Shown here piece by piece: positions 1 to 6,059 of a stretch of DNA of 6,325 nt. Both the position numbers and the translations under genes were made by a program. The stretch lies in contig JAFATP010000081.1 in NCBI GenBank assembly GCA_019243895.1, positions 1 through 6,325 of the forward strand. Direction: 5' to 3'. This DNA comes from Alphaproteobacteria bacterium (GTDB lineage: Bacteria > Pseudomonadota > Alphaproteobacteria > Rickettsiales > SXRF01). The notes under the pieces are model-generated. The model searched no databases. It was not told the origin of the DNA and saw only the letters and a program-made list of their open reading frames with translations. Positions within the stretch are counted from its first letter, which is position 1, and each line of letters starts with the position of its first letter.

Positions 1-1
1 A

Positions 2-166
2 GGCACCTGGGATTATAAGCTGATGTATGGATTCAAGAAACGGCCGGAAATGTCCTCCAGCGACCAGTATAAGTCCGGCTGGAGCGAAGGATTCTCCTAT
101 TGCCGTTACTCTTATGGCGCTTCCAAAGCCGGCGAATTGCCCAATAATCTTGGCTGGGGCGATTAA
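2..166 (+). CDS. C-terminal end of an unrecognised protein (5' end outside window)
   Basis: An open frame enters from the left edge and ends at TAA 164-166, giving 54 visible residues. The tail is rich in aromatic residues, Gly and Ser (YKLMYGFKKRPEM, then SGWSEGFSYCRYSYGAS, ending LGWGD). It has one Cys, no membrane segment and no motif I can assign. The spaced 'Y..GW..G' pattern recalls small uncharacterised alphaproteobacterial proteins, but that is only an impression. Codon use fits the neighbours. The next gene starts 84 nt downstream on the same strand. Coding status is likely because of the composition and the lack of a better frame, but the function is unknown. Confidence 0.5.
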   Translation, partial: GTWDYKLMYGFKKRPEMSSSDQYKSGWSEGFSYCRYSYGASKAGELPNNLGWGD

Positions 167-187
167 CTCCGCATTTTCCCCCTTCCG

Positions 188-217
188 GGCCTTGAGGCCG
201 CGGGTTAGGCTTTTCTT
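188..217 (+). terminator. possible weak intrinsic terminator
   Basis: The GC-rich stretch contains GGCC-TTGA-GGCC (188-199), and alternatively GCCT 189-192 can pair with AGGC 207-210. It is followed at once by TTTTCTT (211-217). The stems are short, so this is a weak candidate for ending the upstream gene before the holin gene. Confidence 0.25.
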
Positions 218-250
218 ATCATCCCCATCTTATTGGTAAGGAGAATCGCC

Positions 251-667
251 ATGCCCGCCTGGATTGCCCTCATTGATCCTATCTCCCGTCTGCTCGATAA
301 GCTGATTCCTGACCCGGATGCGCGGGCGCGCGCGCAGGAAGAGCTGCGCAAGGCCGAGCGCGAGGAAGATCTCGAAGCCCTGAAGCTGGCCATTACCTCC
401 GACCAGGCGCAGGCGGCCAGTGACCAGCAGGAGGCGGGCAACGCGAGCCTGTTCGTATGCGGATGGCGGCCGTTCATCGGCTGGGTGTGCGGCGTGGCGT
501 TTGCTTATCATTTCATTCTTCAGCCGCTGCTGGCGTTTACATTGATGAGCGCCCACCGCCCGGTCAGCCTTCCGGCATTCGACATGCAGACGCTGACCAC
601 CGTGCTGATGGGCATGCTGGGCCTGGGCAGCTTGCGCACGCTGGAAAAACTGCGCGGCGTCCAGTGA
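251..667 (+). CDS. holin-family protein (GTA/phage 3TM-holin type), stand-alone
   Basis: A 138-aa protein resembling the 'holin of 3TMs, for gene-transfer release' family (GTA_holin_3TM). Family members are small inner-membrane proteins linked to release of phage or gene transfer agent particles. Visible layout: an amphipathic N-terminus (1-20), a highly charged helix rich in Ala, Arg, Glu and Gln (22-62), the typical GWRPFIGWVCG segment (71-81) leading into a membrane helix (about 75-98), and a second hydrophobic segment (about 112-128). The start is ATG 251 because TAAGGAG (237-243) sits 7 nt upstream; an in-frame TTG at 233 would overlap that site. No other phage gene is visible in the window, and a strong hairpin terminator follows. 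The protein may be a domesticated holin, part of a dispersed GTA cluster, or a membrane protein with another job. The family call is fairly firm, the role is not. Confidence 0.8.
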   Translation: MPAWIALIDPISRLLDKLIPDPDARARAQEELRKAEREEDLEALKLAITSDQAQAASDQQEAGNASLFVCGWRPFIGWVCGVAFAYHFILQPLLAFTLMSAHRPVSLPAFDMQTLTTVLMGMLGLGSLRTLEKLRGVQ

Positions 668-679
668 GCCTCTGCCTTT

Positions 680-717
680 GCGCCGCTGTCACCCGTATGC
701 AACAGCGGCGCGGTTTT
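680..717 (+). terminator. rho-independent terminator after the holin gene
   Basis: A perfect 10-bp inverted repeat, GCGCCGCTGT (680-689) and ACAGCGGCGC (702-711), encloses a 12-nt loop. It is followed by GG and TTTT (714-717). It begins 12 nt past the holin stop and separates that gene from the pagL-like gene. The U-run is short but the stem is strong. Confidence 0.75.
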
Positions 718-764
718 GTGCACCGTACGGCCGAAGCGGCGTTTACTCGCGCCGACTTTGCCGC

Positions 765-780
765 TAGGCATATGAGCCTA
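765..780. promoter_or_regulatory. short dyad upstream of the pagL-like gene
   Basis: TAGGC (765-769) and GCCTA (776-780) form a 5-bp inverted repeat with a 6-nt centre, ending 20 nt before the ATG at 800. It could be an operator or a small 5'-UTR hairpin. I could not place a convincing -35/-10 pair in 718-790. Confidence 0.2.
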
Positions 781-799
781 TTTACCAGAGGAATCCCCC

Positions 800-1327
800 A
801 TGAACCGCCTTCGCATCCTAGCCGTCAGTGCCGTCGCCCTCGCCACCGCCGCCATGGCGCAATCCGCTGCGGCATGGCCCGGCAATCCGTCCGGGACTCA
901 GGATTACCTGGTGCCGTATATCGGCGCCTACCGCATATTCCAGAAGGAGGGTGCTGGCCAGCTGGGCGTGGAATATCGCTTCCATCAATGGGATTTCGGC
1001 GTGCGCCCCACTTTCGGCGCCAATGTGGATAATCACGGCGATACCTATGCGTATGGCGGCATCAACTGGGAAATTCCGCTGATGCAGAGCCAGCTGTTGC
1101 TGATTCCCAATTTCATGGCAGGTTATTATCATCACAGCGGAGGCAAGGATCTGGGCGGACCGGTTGAGTTCCGCTCCGGCATTGAGCTGGATTACCAGCT
1201 GCCGAATACGCAACGCATCGGCGTGGCATTCAATCACATCTCCAATGCCAGCATTTACAGTCATAACCCCGGCGCGCAGACGCTGCTGGTCAATTATTCG
1301 ATCCCGGTGGGCGTGCTCGCCTGGTAA
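800..1327 (+). CDS. pagL: PagL-like lipid A 3-O-deacylase family protein, catalytic Glu replaced by Gln
   Basis: A 175-aa outer-membrane beta-barrel protein of the PagL/acyloxyacyl hydrolase family. PagL removes the 3-O-linked acyl chain of lipid A in the outer leaflet. A signal peptide covers about 1-25 (NRLR, a hydrophobic Ala/Val/Leu run, then an AAA/W boundary). Alternating strands follow, and the protein ends in an aromatic residue (VGVLAW), as barrel proteins do. The family motif FNHISNASI (144-152) supplies His146 and Ser148 of the Ser-His-Glu triad. The third member should lie 14 residues after the His, in NPGxE. Here it reads NPGAQ, so Gln160 (CAG, 1277-1279) stands there. Activity may therefore be reduced, lost or altered. 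The start at 800 is supported by AGAGGA (787-792) 7 nt upstream. The gene converges on the metal operon with only 3 nt between stops. Confidence 0.85.
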   Translation: MNRLRILAVSAVALATAAMAQSAAAWPGNPSGTQDYLVPYIGAYRIFQKEGAGQLGVEYRFHQWDFGVRPTFGANVDNHGDTYAYGGINWEIPLMQSQLLLIPNFMAGYYHHSGGKDLGGPVEFRSGIELDYQLPNTQRIGVAFNHISNASIYSHNPGAQTLLVNYSIPVGVLAW

Positions 1328-1330
1328 GCG

Positions 1331-1798
1331 TTATTGCTTCACCGCGTTTTGCAGCTGAAAGAAAATACCCTTGTCGCCTTGGGTGACCAGCTTCAGCGTG
1401 CCTTTCACGGTAATCAGCTGCTCTTCCCAGCGCAGCGGCGCAGCAGAAAAGACTTCCACAATCTCATTGGGCTCCCCCGGCGGGCAGAACGGACAGGTGG
1501 GCGTGCGCTTGGCCAGCAGGAAATGCTTGAATTTCTCGGTCGGCTCCAGCGGCAGCATGAAGCCGCTGATGCGGATATCGGTGCTGTTGAGGGCCTGCAC
1601 CTCCGGCGTGTAGCGGATACTGTAAGTATATTTCTTGGCGTCCAGCTTTACTTTGCATTGGCCCAGCACGTGCCATAGCTGATCTTTGGATTGCGGCAGC
1701 CGGTCCTGCGCCTGGCGCTCGGACAGGGGCTGGGAGGAAAACCCCGCCGTGGCCGCAAGCAGCGCCGCCAGCGCGGCCAGACGCAGCGCCATTCTCAT
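1331..1798 (-). CDS. periplasmic DUF3299 family protein, last gene of the metal operon
   Basis: A 155-aa protein. The N-terminus (MRMALRLAALAALLAATAG) is a signal peptide or anchor, so the rest is expected in the periplasm. The core matches DUF3299: GFMLPLE (79-85), KHFLL (91-95) and CPFCPPGEPNEIVEV (102-116), with a CxxC pair (Cys102, Cys105) and an additional Cys48. The biochemical function of the family is unknown. It commonly accompanies an ATPase and FtsX-type permease like those upstream here, and the CxxC could bind metal or be redox-active (inference). The start is ATG 1798 because its ATGA overlaps the permease stop (1795-1797), which suggests translational coupling. A longer open frame reaches back to 1978 but lies inside the permease gene. 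No clear terminator follows the stop at 1331-1333. Confidence 0.8.
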   Translation of the reverse strand: MRMALRLAALAALLAATAGFSSQPLSERQAQDRLPQSKDQLWHVLGQCKVKLDAKKYTYSIRYTPEVQALNSTDIRISGFMLPLEPTEKFKHFLLAKRTPTCPFCPPGEPNEIVEVFSAAPLRWEEQLITVKGTLKLVTQGDKGIFFQLQNAVKQ

Positions 1799-3024
1799 CG
1801 CAGCACCAGCGTGTGGAAGACATCGGTGCGGTAAGCGCGCAGCGCCGGCAGCGCGGCGGCAAAAGCCGCCAGGGCGAAGGCGCTCAGCACCAGCCATGCC
1901 TCTTCCGGCAGCAGTATTGCGCCGGTGAGGCGCAGGTGCCGGGAGGAAGCAAGCCACGCCCCCGCCAAATGGGTACATAGATGACCGAGCGCCAATCCCA
2001 GCACACAGCCGAGCAGGGCGATCATCGCGCTTTCGGTCAGCGTCAGCGCGAAAAGCCGGGTGGGGCGGGCGCCGAAGCTGCGCAGCAGCGCCAGGTCATA
2101 ACGCCGCTCGTCCATCGCGTTATAAAGACCGGCGAACACGCCGAATCCCGCCAGCAGGATCAATAATCCGCCCAGCGCTTCCAGCGCTTCCGCGCCGGCG
2201 CCCAGCAGGTTATTCAGCCGCGCCGCTTCGAAGGCCGGGCTTGCCGCCTGCAGGGAAGTGGAGGCGTTCACCAGCCGCGGCAAGGTTGCCGCCGCCAGCG
2301 GCGATTGATAATGGATCAGCAGCGCGGTGATTTCCCGCCCGCCCGAGCCCGGTGCACGCTCCTTCTCCTCCGCTTCTTCGCCCGCGTCGCCGTCGTCGTG
2401 GTGATGGTGCTCGTGAATGCGCCAGACGCTTTCCACGCTCGTTAACACCAAGCGGTCGATCACCGTGCCGCTCGGCTGCAACACGCCCACCACGCGGTAA
2501 GGGAATTCCTTGTGCTCCTCCCCGCCCGCGGCCAGCCCGTGCGACCCGGTGAAACTCGCACCCGGCGTCATGCCGCTTTTCCGCGCCGTCTCCGCTCCCA
2601 GCACGGCCTCCATCGGCTGCGACCACCATCTCCCTCCGGGTTGCAGCTTCGCGCCGTAATGCGCGGCGTATGCGGGCTCGGTGCCGACAATGGGAAAGCC
2701 CTGGAAATTATCGCCGAGCGCCTCCGGAATGACCTGCCCCACCAGGGGATGCGCTTGCAGTTTCTCGGCTTCCGCCAGCGGAATGTTGCCGGTGGGAATA
2801 TCGGCATGGAATACGGCGGAGAGGATCAGCTGCAACGGGCTGCCCTTGGCGCCGACCACCAGGTCGATCCCTTCCAGGTTCCGGCCGAACTCAACCTGCG
2901 CCTGGGAGCGGATGAGAAGAAGCGCCGCAATCAGGGCGATGCCGCTGGCGGAAATCACGATGTTCACCGCGGCGGCTAGCGGCTTGTAGCGAAGATAGGC
3001 GAAGCTCAAGCCCGGCGTGTTCAC
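1795..3024 (-). CDS. FtsX/MacB-type ABC permease with His/acid-rich periplasmic loop (ZrgB-like)
   Basis: A 409-aa permease partnering the ATPase encoded just upstream. Layout: TM1 about 17-38; a large periplasmic MacB-like domain about 39-278; then the FtsX unit with TM2 283-303, TM3 332-356 and TM4 375-395. The segment LVVGAKGSPLQLILSAVFHA (55-74) followed by DIPTGNIP (75-82) is characteristic of one subfamily of these permeases. The loop at 204-222 (HEHHHHDDGD, then Glu-rich) carries five His and many acidic residues, a likely divalent-metal ligand patch. Relatives in Vibrio and Pseudomonas occur in zinc-responsive operons with the same ATPase and a DUF3299 gene (recalled, not checked). 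MacB/LolCDE relatives usually drive periplasmic work rather than classical import, so the substrate is open. The start is GTG 3024, overlapping the ATPase stop as GTGA, with GGAGGG (3031-3036) 6 nt upstream. Confidence 0.85.
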   Translation of the reverse strand: MNTPGLSFAYLRYKPLAAAVNIVISASGIALIAALLLIRSQAQVEFGRNLEGIDLVVGAKGSPLQLILSAVFHADIPTGNIPLAEAEKLQAHPLVGQVIPEALGDNFQGFPIVGTEPAYAAHYGAKLQPGGRWWSQPMEAVLGAETARKSGMTPGASFTGSHGLAAGGEEHKEFPYRVVGVLQPSGTVIDRLVLTSVESVWRIHEHHHHDDGDAGEEAEEKERAPGSGGREITALLIHYQSPLAAATLPRLVNASTSLQAASPAFEAARLNNLLGAGAEALEALGGLLILLAGFGVFAGLYNAMDERRYDLALLRSFGARPTRLFALTLTESAMIALLGCVLGLALGHLCTHLAGAWLASSRHLRLTGAILLPEEAWLVLSAFALAAFAAALPALRAYRTDVFHTLVLR

Positions 3025-3659
3025 GCGCCGCCCTCCAGCAGGAGGCGGTGCTGAAAATGACGCTCGATGCGACGGTCATGCGTGGCGACCATCAGGCTGG
3101 CGCGGGAGGCGGCGGCGACTTCCAGCAGCACGCGCATCACGTTTTCGCACGCCGCGTCGTCCAGCGCGGAGGTGGGCTCGTCGCCCAGGATCAGCGACGG
3201 GGCATTAATGGCGGCGCGGGCGATGCTCAGGCGCTGGCGCTGGCCCTGGCTTAAGCTTACCGGCTTTTCGTCTTTCTGGGCGCTCAGCCCCAGCCGCTCC
3301 AGCCAGCGCAGCGCCGCCGCCGCATCCTGCCGGATGCCGGCGGCATATTGCGTCAGCAGCAGGTTTTGCAGCACGGAAACGGCGTTTACCATATGCAGCG
3401 TCTGGTGGACGATGCCGATATGCCGCGCGCGGAAGGAATCGGCGTCGCGGCCGCGCCTGGCCGCCATATTCTCTCCTTCCAGCACAATATCTCCGCGCAC
3501 CGGCGCGAGCAGGTTGGCAATGGTGTAAAGCAGCGTTGTCTTGCCGCTGCCGGAGGCTCCCAGCACCAGGCAATGCTCGCCGCGCGGCAGCGTAAACTGC
3601 GCAAGCCGCACCACGGCTTTTCCATTATACCCCGCTTCCAGTCCGCGAATTTCCAGCAC
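3021..3659 (-). CDS. LolD/MacB-like ABC transporter ATPase (ZrgC-like)
   Basis: A 212-aa cytoplasmic nucleotide-binding subunit that should power the FtsX-type permease encoded next. Complete ATPase motifs: Walker A GASGSGKT (34-41), Q-loop Gln86, signature LSQGQ (136-140), Walker B LILGDEP (156-162) followed by TSALD, and H-switch His194. The GDEPTSALD wording is typical of the LolD/MacB branch, not of the ZnuC branch, so this is a second, distinct transporter in the operon. The start is GTG 3659, 4 nt after the stop of the fusion gene. An in-frame stop at 3681-3683 rules out a much longer start, and no strong Shine-Dalgarno is visible, so reinitiation by ribosomes ending the fusion gene is likely. 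The stop overlaps the permease start (GTGA). Confidence 0.9.
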   Translation of the reverse strand: MLEIRGLEAGYNGKAVVRLAQFTLPRGEHCLVLGASGSGKTTLLYTIANLLAPVRGDIVLEGENMAARRGRDADSFRARHIGIVHQTLHMVNAVSVLQNLLLTQYAAGIRQDAAAALRWLERLGLSAQKDEKPVSLSQGQRQRLSIARAAINAPSLILGDEPTSALDDAACENVMRVLLEVAAASRASLMVATHDRRIERHFQHRLLLEGGA

Positions 3660-3663
3660 GGGG

Positions 3664-5358
3664 TCAACCGGGATTGCGCTTCATGGCGTCCGCCATCATG
3701 GTAACGTTATGGCGAAACATGGCGGTATAGGTCGCTGCCGGGCCGTCCGGGGGCGAGAGCGCATCCGAATAAAGCGTGCCGCCGATGACCGCGCCTTCGG
3801 ATTGTAATTGGCTGATCAGCCGCGGATCGCTCATATTTTCCAAAAACAGCGCGGTGATCTTATCGCGGTGAATCTGATCCACCAGCGCCGCCATCGTCTC
3901 GGCGGAGGGCTCGCTGGCGGTGGTTAAGCCCTGCACCGCCAGCAGGTTGATGCCATAGGCTCCGGCGAAATAATTAAAGGCATGATGCGTGGTGATGATC
4001 TTGCGCTTGAATACGGGCACCTTGCCGATCTCCAGCTTGGCCCAGGCGTCCAGGCCTTCCAGCTCTTTTATGTAATGCGCGGCGTTGGTTTTGAACGCTT
4101 CCGCATGCACGGGATCGGCCGCCGCCAGCGCGTCGCGGATATTGCCCGCATAGATCATGCCGTTCTGTAAGTCTTGCCAGGCATGGGGATCACCGTCACG
4201 CACGGCGATGCCCTGGCTGACCACCACCACCTTGGCTTTGCTGGCGGAGGCGCTGATCAGGCGCTCCATCCAGCCCTCAAAGCCCAGGCCGTTGACGAAG
4301 ACGAGATCGGCATGCGCCACTGCCGTGACGTCGGAGGGGGTGGGCTCATACACATGGGCGTCGCCATCCGGCCCCACCAGCGTGGTGATGGCGATGCTGT
4401 CGTCTCCTACCTCGTGCAGTATATCGCCGATGATGCTGAAACTGGCTACTGCGCGCAGCTTCTCCGCCGCATGGGAGGAAAGCGGCGTCAGCAGCAGCGG
4501 CAGTAAGAGAAAAGCCCCATGCAGCCGCGGCCTCCGCGCGCCAAACAGGGAGGCGAGATAAATCGCTCCGGCGGTCAGCACGATGGCCGGGCCGGACGGC
4601 ACGCCGAAATGAAAAGAAACCAGCAACCCGGCAAAGGCGGAAAGGAAGGCGAAGCCCATGCTGGCGATAATGGCAGCATCGATGCCGTTGGTCCAGAGCC
4701 GGGCGGCGATGGCCGGCAGCACCATCAGCCCCAGCGCCATCAGCGTGCCCAGCGCCTGAAACGCCGCCACCAGATTCAGCACCACCAGCGCAAAGAACAC
4801 TTGGCGCGCCACCCGACCTTTTCCATTCACCGAGCGCAGAAAAAAAGGATCAAAGCATTCCACCACCAGCGCCCGGTAGCAGAGCGCAAGGGTAACCAGG
4901 CTAATACCCGCGATCAGCGTGAGCATGGAGAGCGCCGCATTGTCCACCGCCAGCACGTTGCCGAACAGCACGTGCATTAAATCCACCGCGTTGCCCTTCA
5001 TGGAGATAATGGCTACTCCCAATGCCAGCGCCATCAGATACGCGGCCATGAAGCTGGCATCTTCTTTCAGCTTGGTGGCGCGGGTGACGCCGTTGGCGAA
5101 AAACGCCACCGCCAGCCCGGCCGACAGCCCGCCCAGCGTCATTGGCCATAATGCCAGGCCCCGAATCAGAAATGCCACGGCGATCCCCGGAAGGATGGCG
5201 TGGGAAAGGGCGTCTCCCATCAGCGTCATGCGCCGCAGCACCAGGAACACGCCAAGCGGCGCGCTGCCCGCCGCCAGTACCAGGCACGCAGCCAGCGCCC
5301 GCGCCATGAAGCCGTACTCCACGAAAGGCTTTAGCAGATAGCCATAGATTTCCATCAT
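3664..5358 (-). CDS. znuBA: fused ZnuB-like permease and ZnuA-like metal-binding protein
   Basis: One uninterrupted 564-codon frame encodes two proteins that are normally separate. Residues 1-274 are a full-length ABC-3 family metal permease with about eight or nine membrane segments, including the hallmark LMGDALSHAILPG (46-58). Residues 275-298 form a signal-peptide-like helix. Residues 299-564 are a full-length cluster A-I (ZnuA/TroA-type) binding protein: AHVYEPTPSD with His335, DPHAW with His392, TTHHAFNYF with His458, and LYSDALS with Asp532. That His-His-His-Asp set is complete and zinc-compatible. The His-rich loop of classical ZnuA, between the first two ligands, is absent, so manganese or iron cannot be excluded. 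The start is ATG 5358, whose ATGA overlaps the znuC stop, with GGAGAG (5364-5369) upstream. The product should take up zinc across the inner membrane with ZnuC. A collapsed stop or indel at the junction is the main alternative. Confidence 0.88.
   Translation of the reverse strand: MMEIYGYLLKPFVEYGFMARALAACLVLAAGSAPLGVFLVLRRMTLMGDALSHAILPGIAVAFLIRGLALWPMTLGGLSAGLAVAFFANGVTRATKLKEDASFMAAYLMALALGVAIISMKGNAVDLMHVLFGNVLAVDNAALSMLTLIAGISLVTLALCYRALVVECFDPFFLRSVNGKGRVARQVFFALVVLNLVAAFQALGTLMALGLMVLPAIAARLWTNGIDAAIIASMGFAFLSAFAGLLVSFHFGVPSGPAIVLTAGAIYLASLFGARRPRLHGAFLLLPLLLTPLSSHAAEKLRAVASFSIIGDILHEVGDDSIAITTLVGPDGDAHVYEPTPSDVTAVAHADLVFVNGLGFEGWMERLISASASKAKVVVVSQGIAVRDGDPHAWQDLQNGMIYAGNIRDALAAADPVHAEAFKTNAAHYIKELEGLDAWAKLEIGKVPVFKRKIITTHHAFNYFAGAYGINLLAVQGLTTASEPSAETMAALVDQIHRDKITALFLENMSDPRLISQLQSEGAVIGGTLYSDALSPPDGPAATYTAMFRHNVTMMADAMKRNPG
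4465..4536 (-). other. internal signal-peptide-like segment at the permease/binding-protein junction
   Basis: This covers residues 275-298 of the fusion. A basic stretch (RRPRLH) is followed by a hydrophobic core (AFLLLPLLLTPL) and a small-residue end (SSHAAEK). This has the n-, h- and c-regions of a Sec signal peptide, with possible cleavage after Ala297 or Ala298. By the positive-inside rule the basic part is cytoplasmic, so the helix would carry the binding domain into the periplasm, either as an extra membrane anchor or as a cleavable signal. Confidence 0.7.
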
Positions 5359-6059
5359 GCGTAGCTCTCCGCGGGAAGGCGCGGCACGGGGCGCGACATC
5401 GCCAGCAGTTCAGCGGTTTTCCCCCAGCCCGCGCAGGTTTTCGCCAGCAGCAGGCACCAGGGGAAATAGCGGAGCGCCATCGCTTCGTCATGCAGTGCGC
5501 AAATAACGGTGCGCCCCTCCTCGCGCCAGCGCAAGATAAGGGAAAGCAGTCGCGCTACCGTTTCATCGTCCACGGAGGTGAAAGGCTCATCGAGCAATAT
5601 CAGCGCCGCGTCCTGCACCAGCAGGCGGGCGAATAACGCGCGACGGAACTGCCCGGAGGAAAGCGCCGCCAGCCCACGCTGCGCCTGCTCTTCGAGTCCG
5701 ACCGTTTTCAGCGCGTGGCCTACGGTGTCACGGTCCTGGCCGGTGATGGCGCCGAGCGCGCCGCGCCGCCGCCACAGGCCGGTAGCTACCAGCTGCGCCA
5801 CATTCAAGGGAAAATCACGCTCCAATGAGACCTCCTGCGGCAGATAGGCCAGCGTCTGCGCCGAAACCGGCCGTTCGATGCGGCCGGCAGCGGGGGCGAT
5901 CATTCCGGCCAGGGCCAGCAGCAAGGTCGTTTTGCCGGCGCCGTTGCCGCCCATGACGGCAGTCAGCGAGCCGGCGGCAAATTCGCCGCTGATATTCTCT
6001 ATGGCGGGACGTCCGTCATAGCATACGGTCAGGCGCTCCAGACGCAGCGCCGCGCTCAC
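5355..6059 (-). CDS. znuC: zinc/metal ABC transporter ATPase, ZnuC-like
   Basis: A 234-aa cytoplasmic ATPase that should pair with the ZnuB-like half of the next gene. Motifs: Walker A GGNGAGKTT (37-45), Q-loop Gln75 in LPQE, signature LSSGQ (133-137), Walker B LILLDEP (153-159), and H-switch His190. The length is close to the usual 230-250 of this family. The frame is open back to GTG 6191, but that extension has no ribosome site and an unlikely protein sequence. GTG 6059 fits best: it gives a family-typical N-terminus (LRLERLTVCYDG) and overlaps the stop of the small upstream ORF as GTGA. No Shine-Dalgarno precedes GTG 6059, so its translation probably depends on the upstream ORF. ATG 6101 is a further alternative. 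The stop overlaps the next start (ATGA). Family assignment rests on neighbours as well as motifs. Confidence 0.88.
   Translation of the reverse strand: MSAALRLERLTVCYDGRPAIENISGEFAAGSLTAVMGGNGAGKTTLLLALAGMIAPAAGRIERPVSAQTLAYLPQEVSLERDFPLNVAQLVATGLWRRRGALGAITGQDRDTVGHALKTVGLEEQAQRGLAALSSGQFRRALFARLLVQDAALILLDEPFTSVDDETVARLLSLILRWREEGRTVICALHDEAMALRYFPWCLLLAKTCAGWGKTAELLAMSRPVPRLPAESYA

Noticed and set aside
741..770. Sigma-70 promoter for the pagL-like gene (TTTACT at 742, TAGGCA at 765)
   Set aside because: The spacing of 17 is right, but both hexamers match the consensus poorly, so it was not listed as a promoter.
457..1032. 191-codon + strand frame spanning holin and pagL-like genes
   Set aside because: It runs out of frame through two well-supported genes and across a strong terminator, and its product is Arg/His/Pro-rich shadow sequence.
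1324..1342. Bidirectional terminator between the convergent genes
   Set aside because: The stem is only AAGC/GCTT (six pairs if a bulge is allowed), with no T-run on either side.
1799..1978. N-terminal extension of the DUF3299 gene to 1978
   Set aside because: It lies wholly inside the permease coding region, encodes low-complexity Arg/Ala/Gly sequence, and would push the clear signal peptide into the middle of the protein.
2512..2979. 155-codon + strand frame opposite the permease gene
   Set aside because: Antisense shadow of a GC-rich gene, with no ribosome site and no recognisable protein features.
4901..5491. 196-codon - strand frame across the znuC/znuB junction
   Set aside because: Out-of-frame shadow of two genes with full family motifs; its Arg/Gly/Ala-rich product has no motif.
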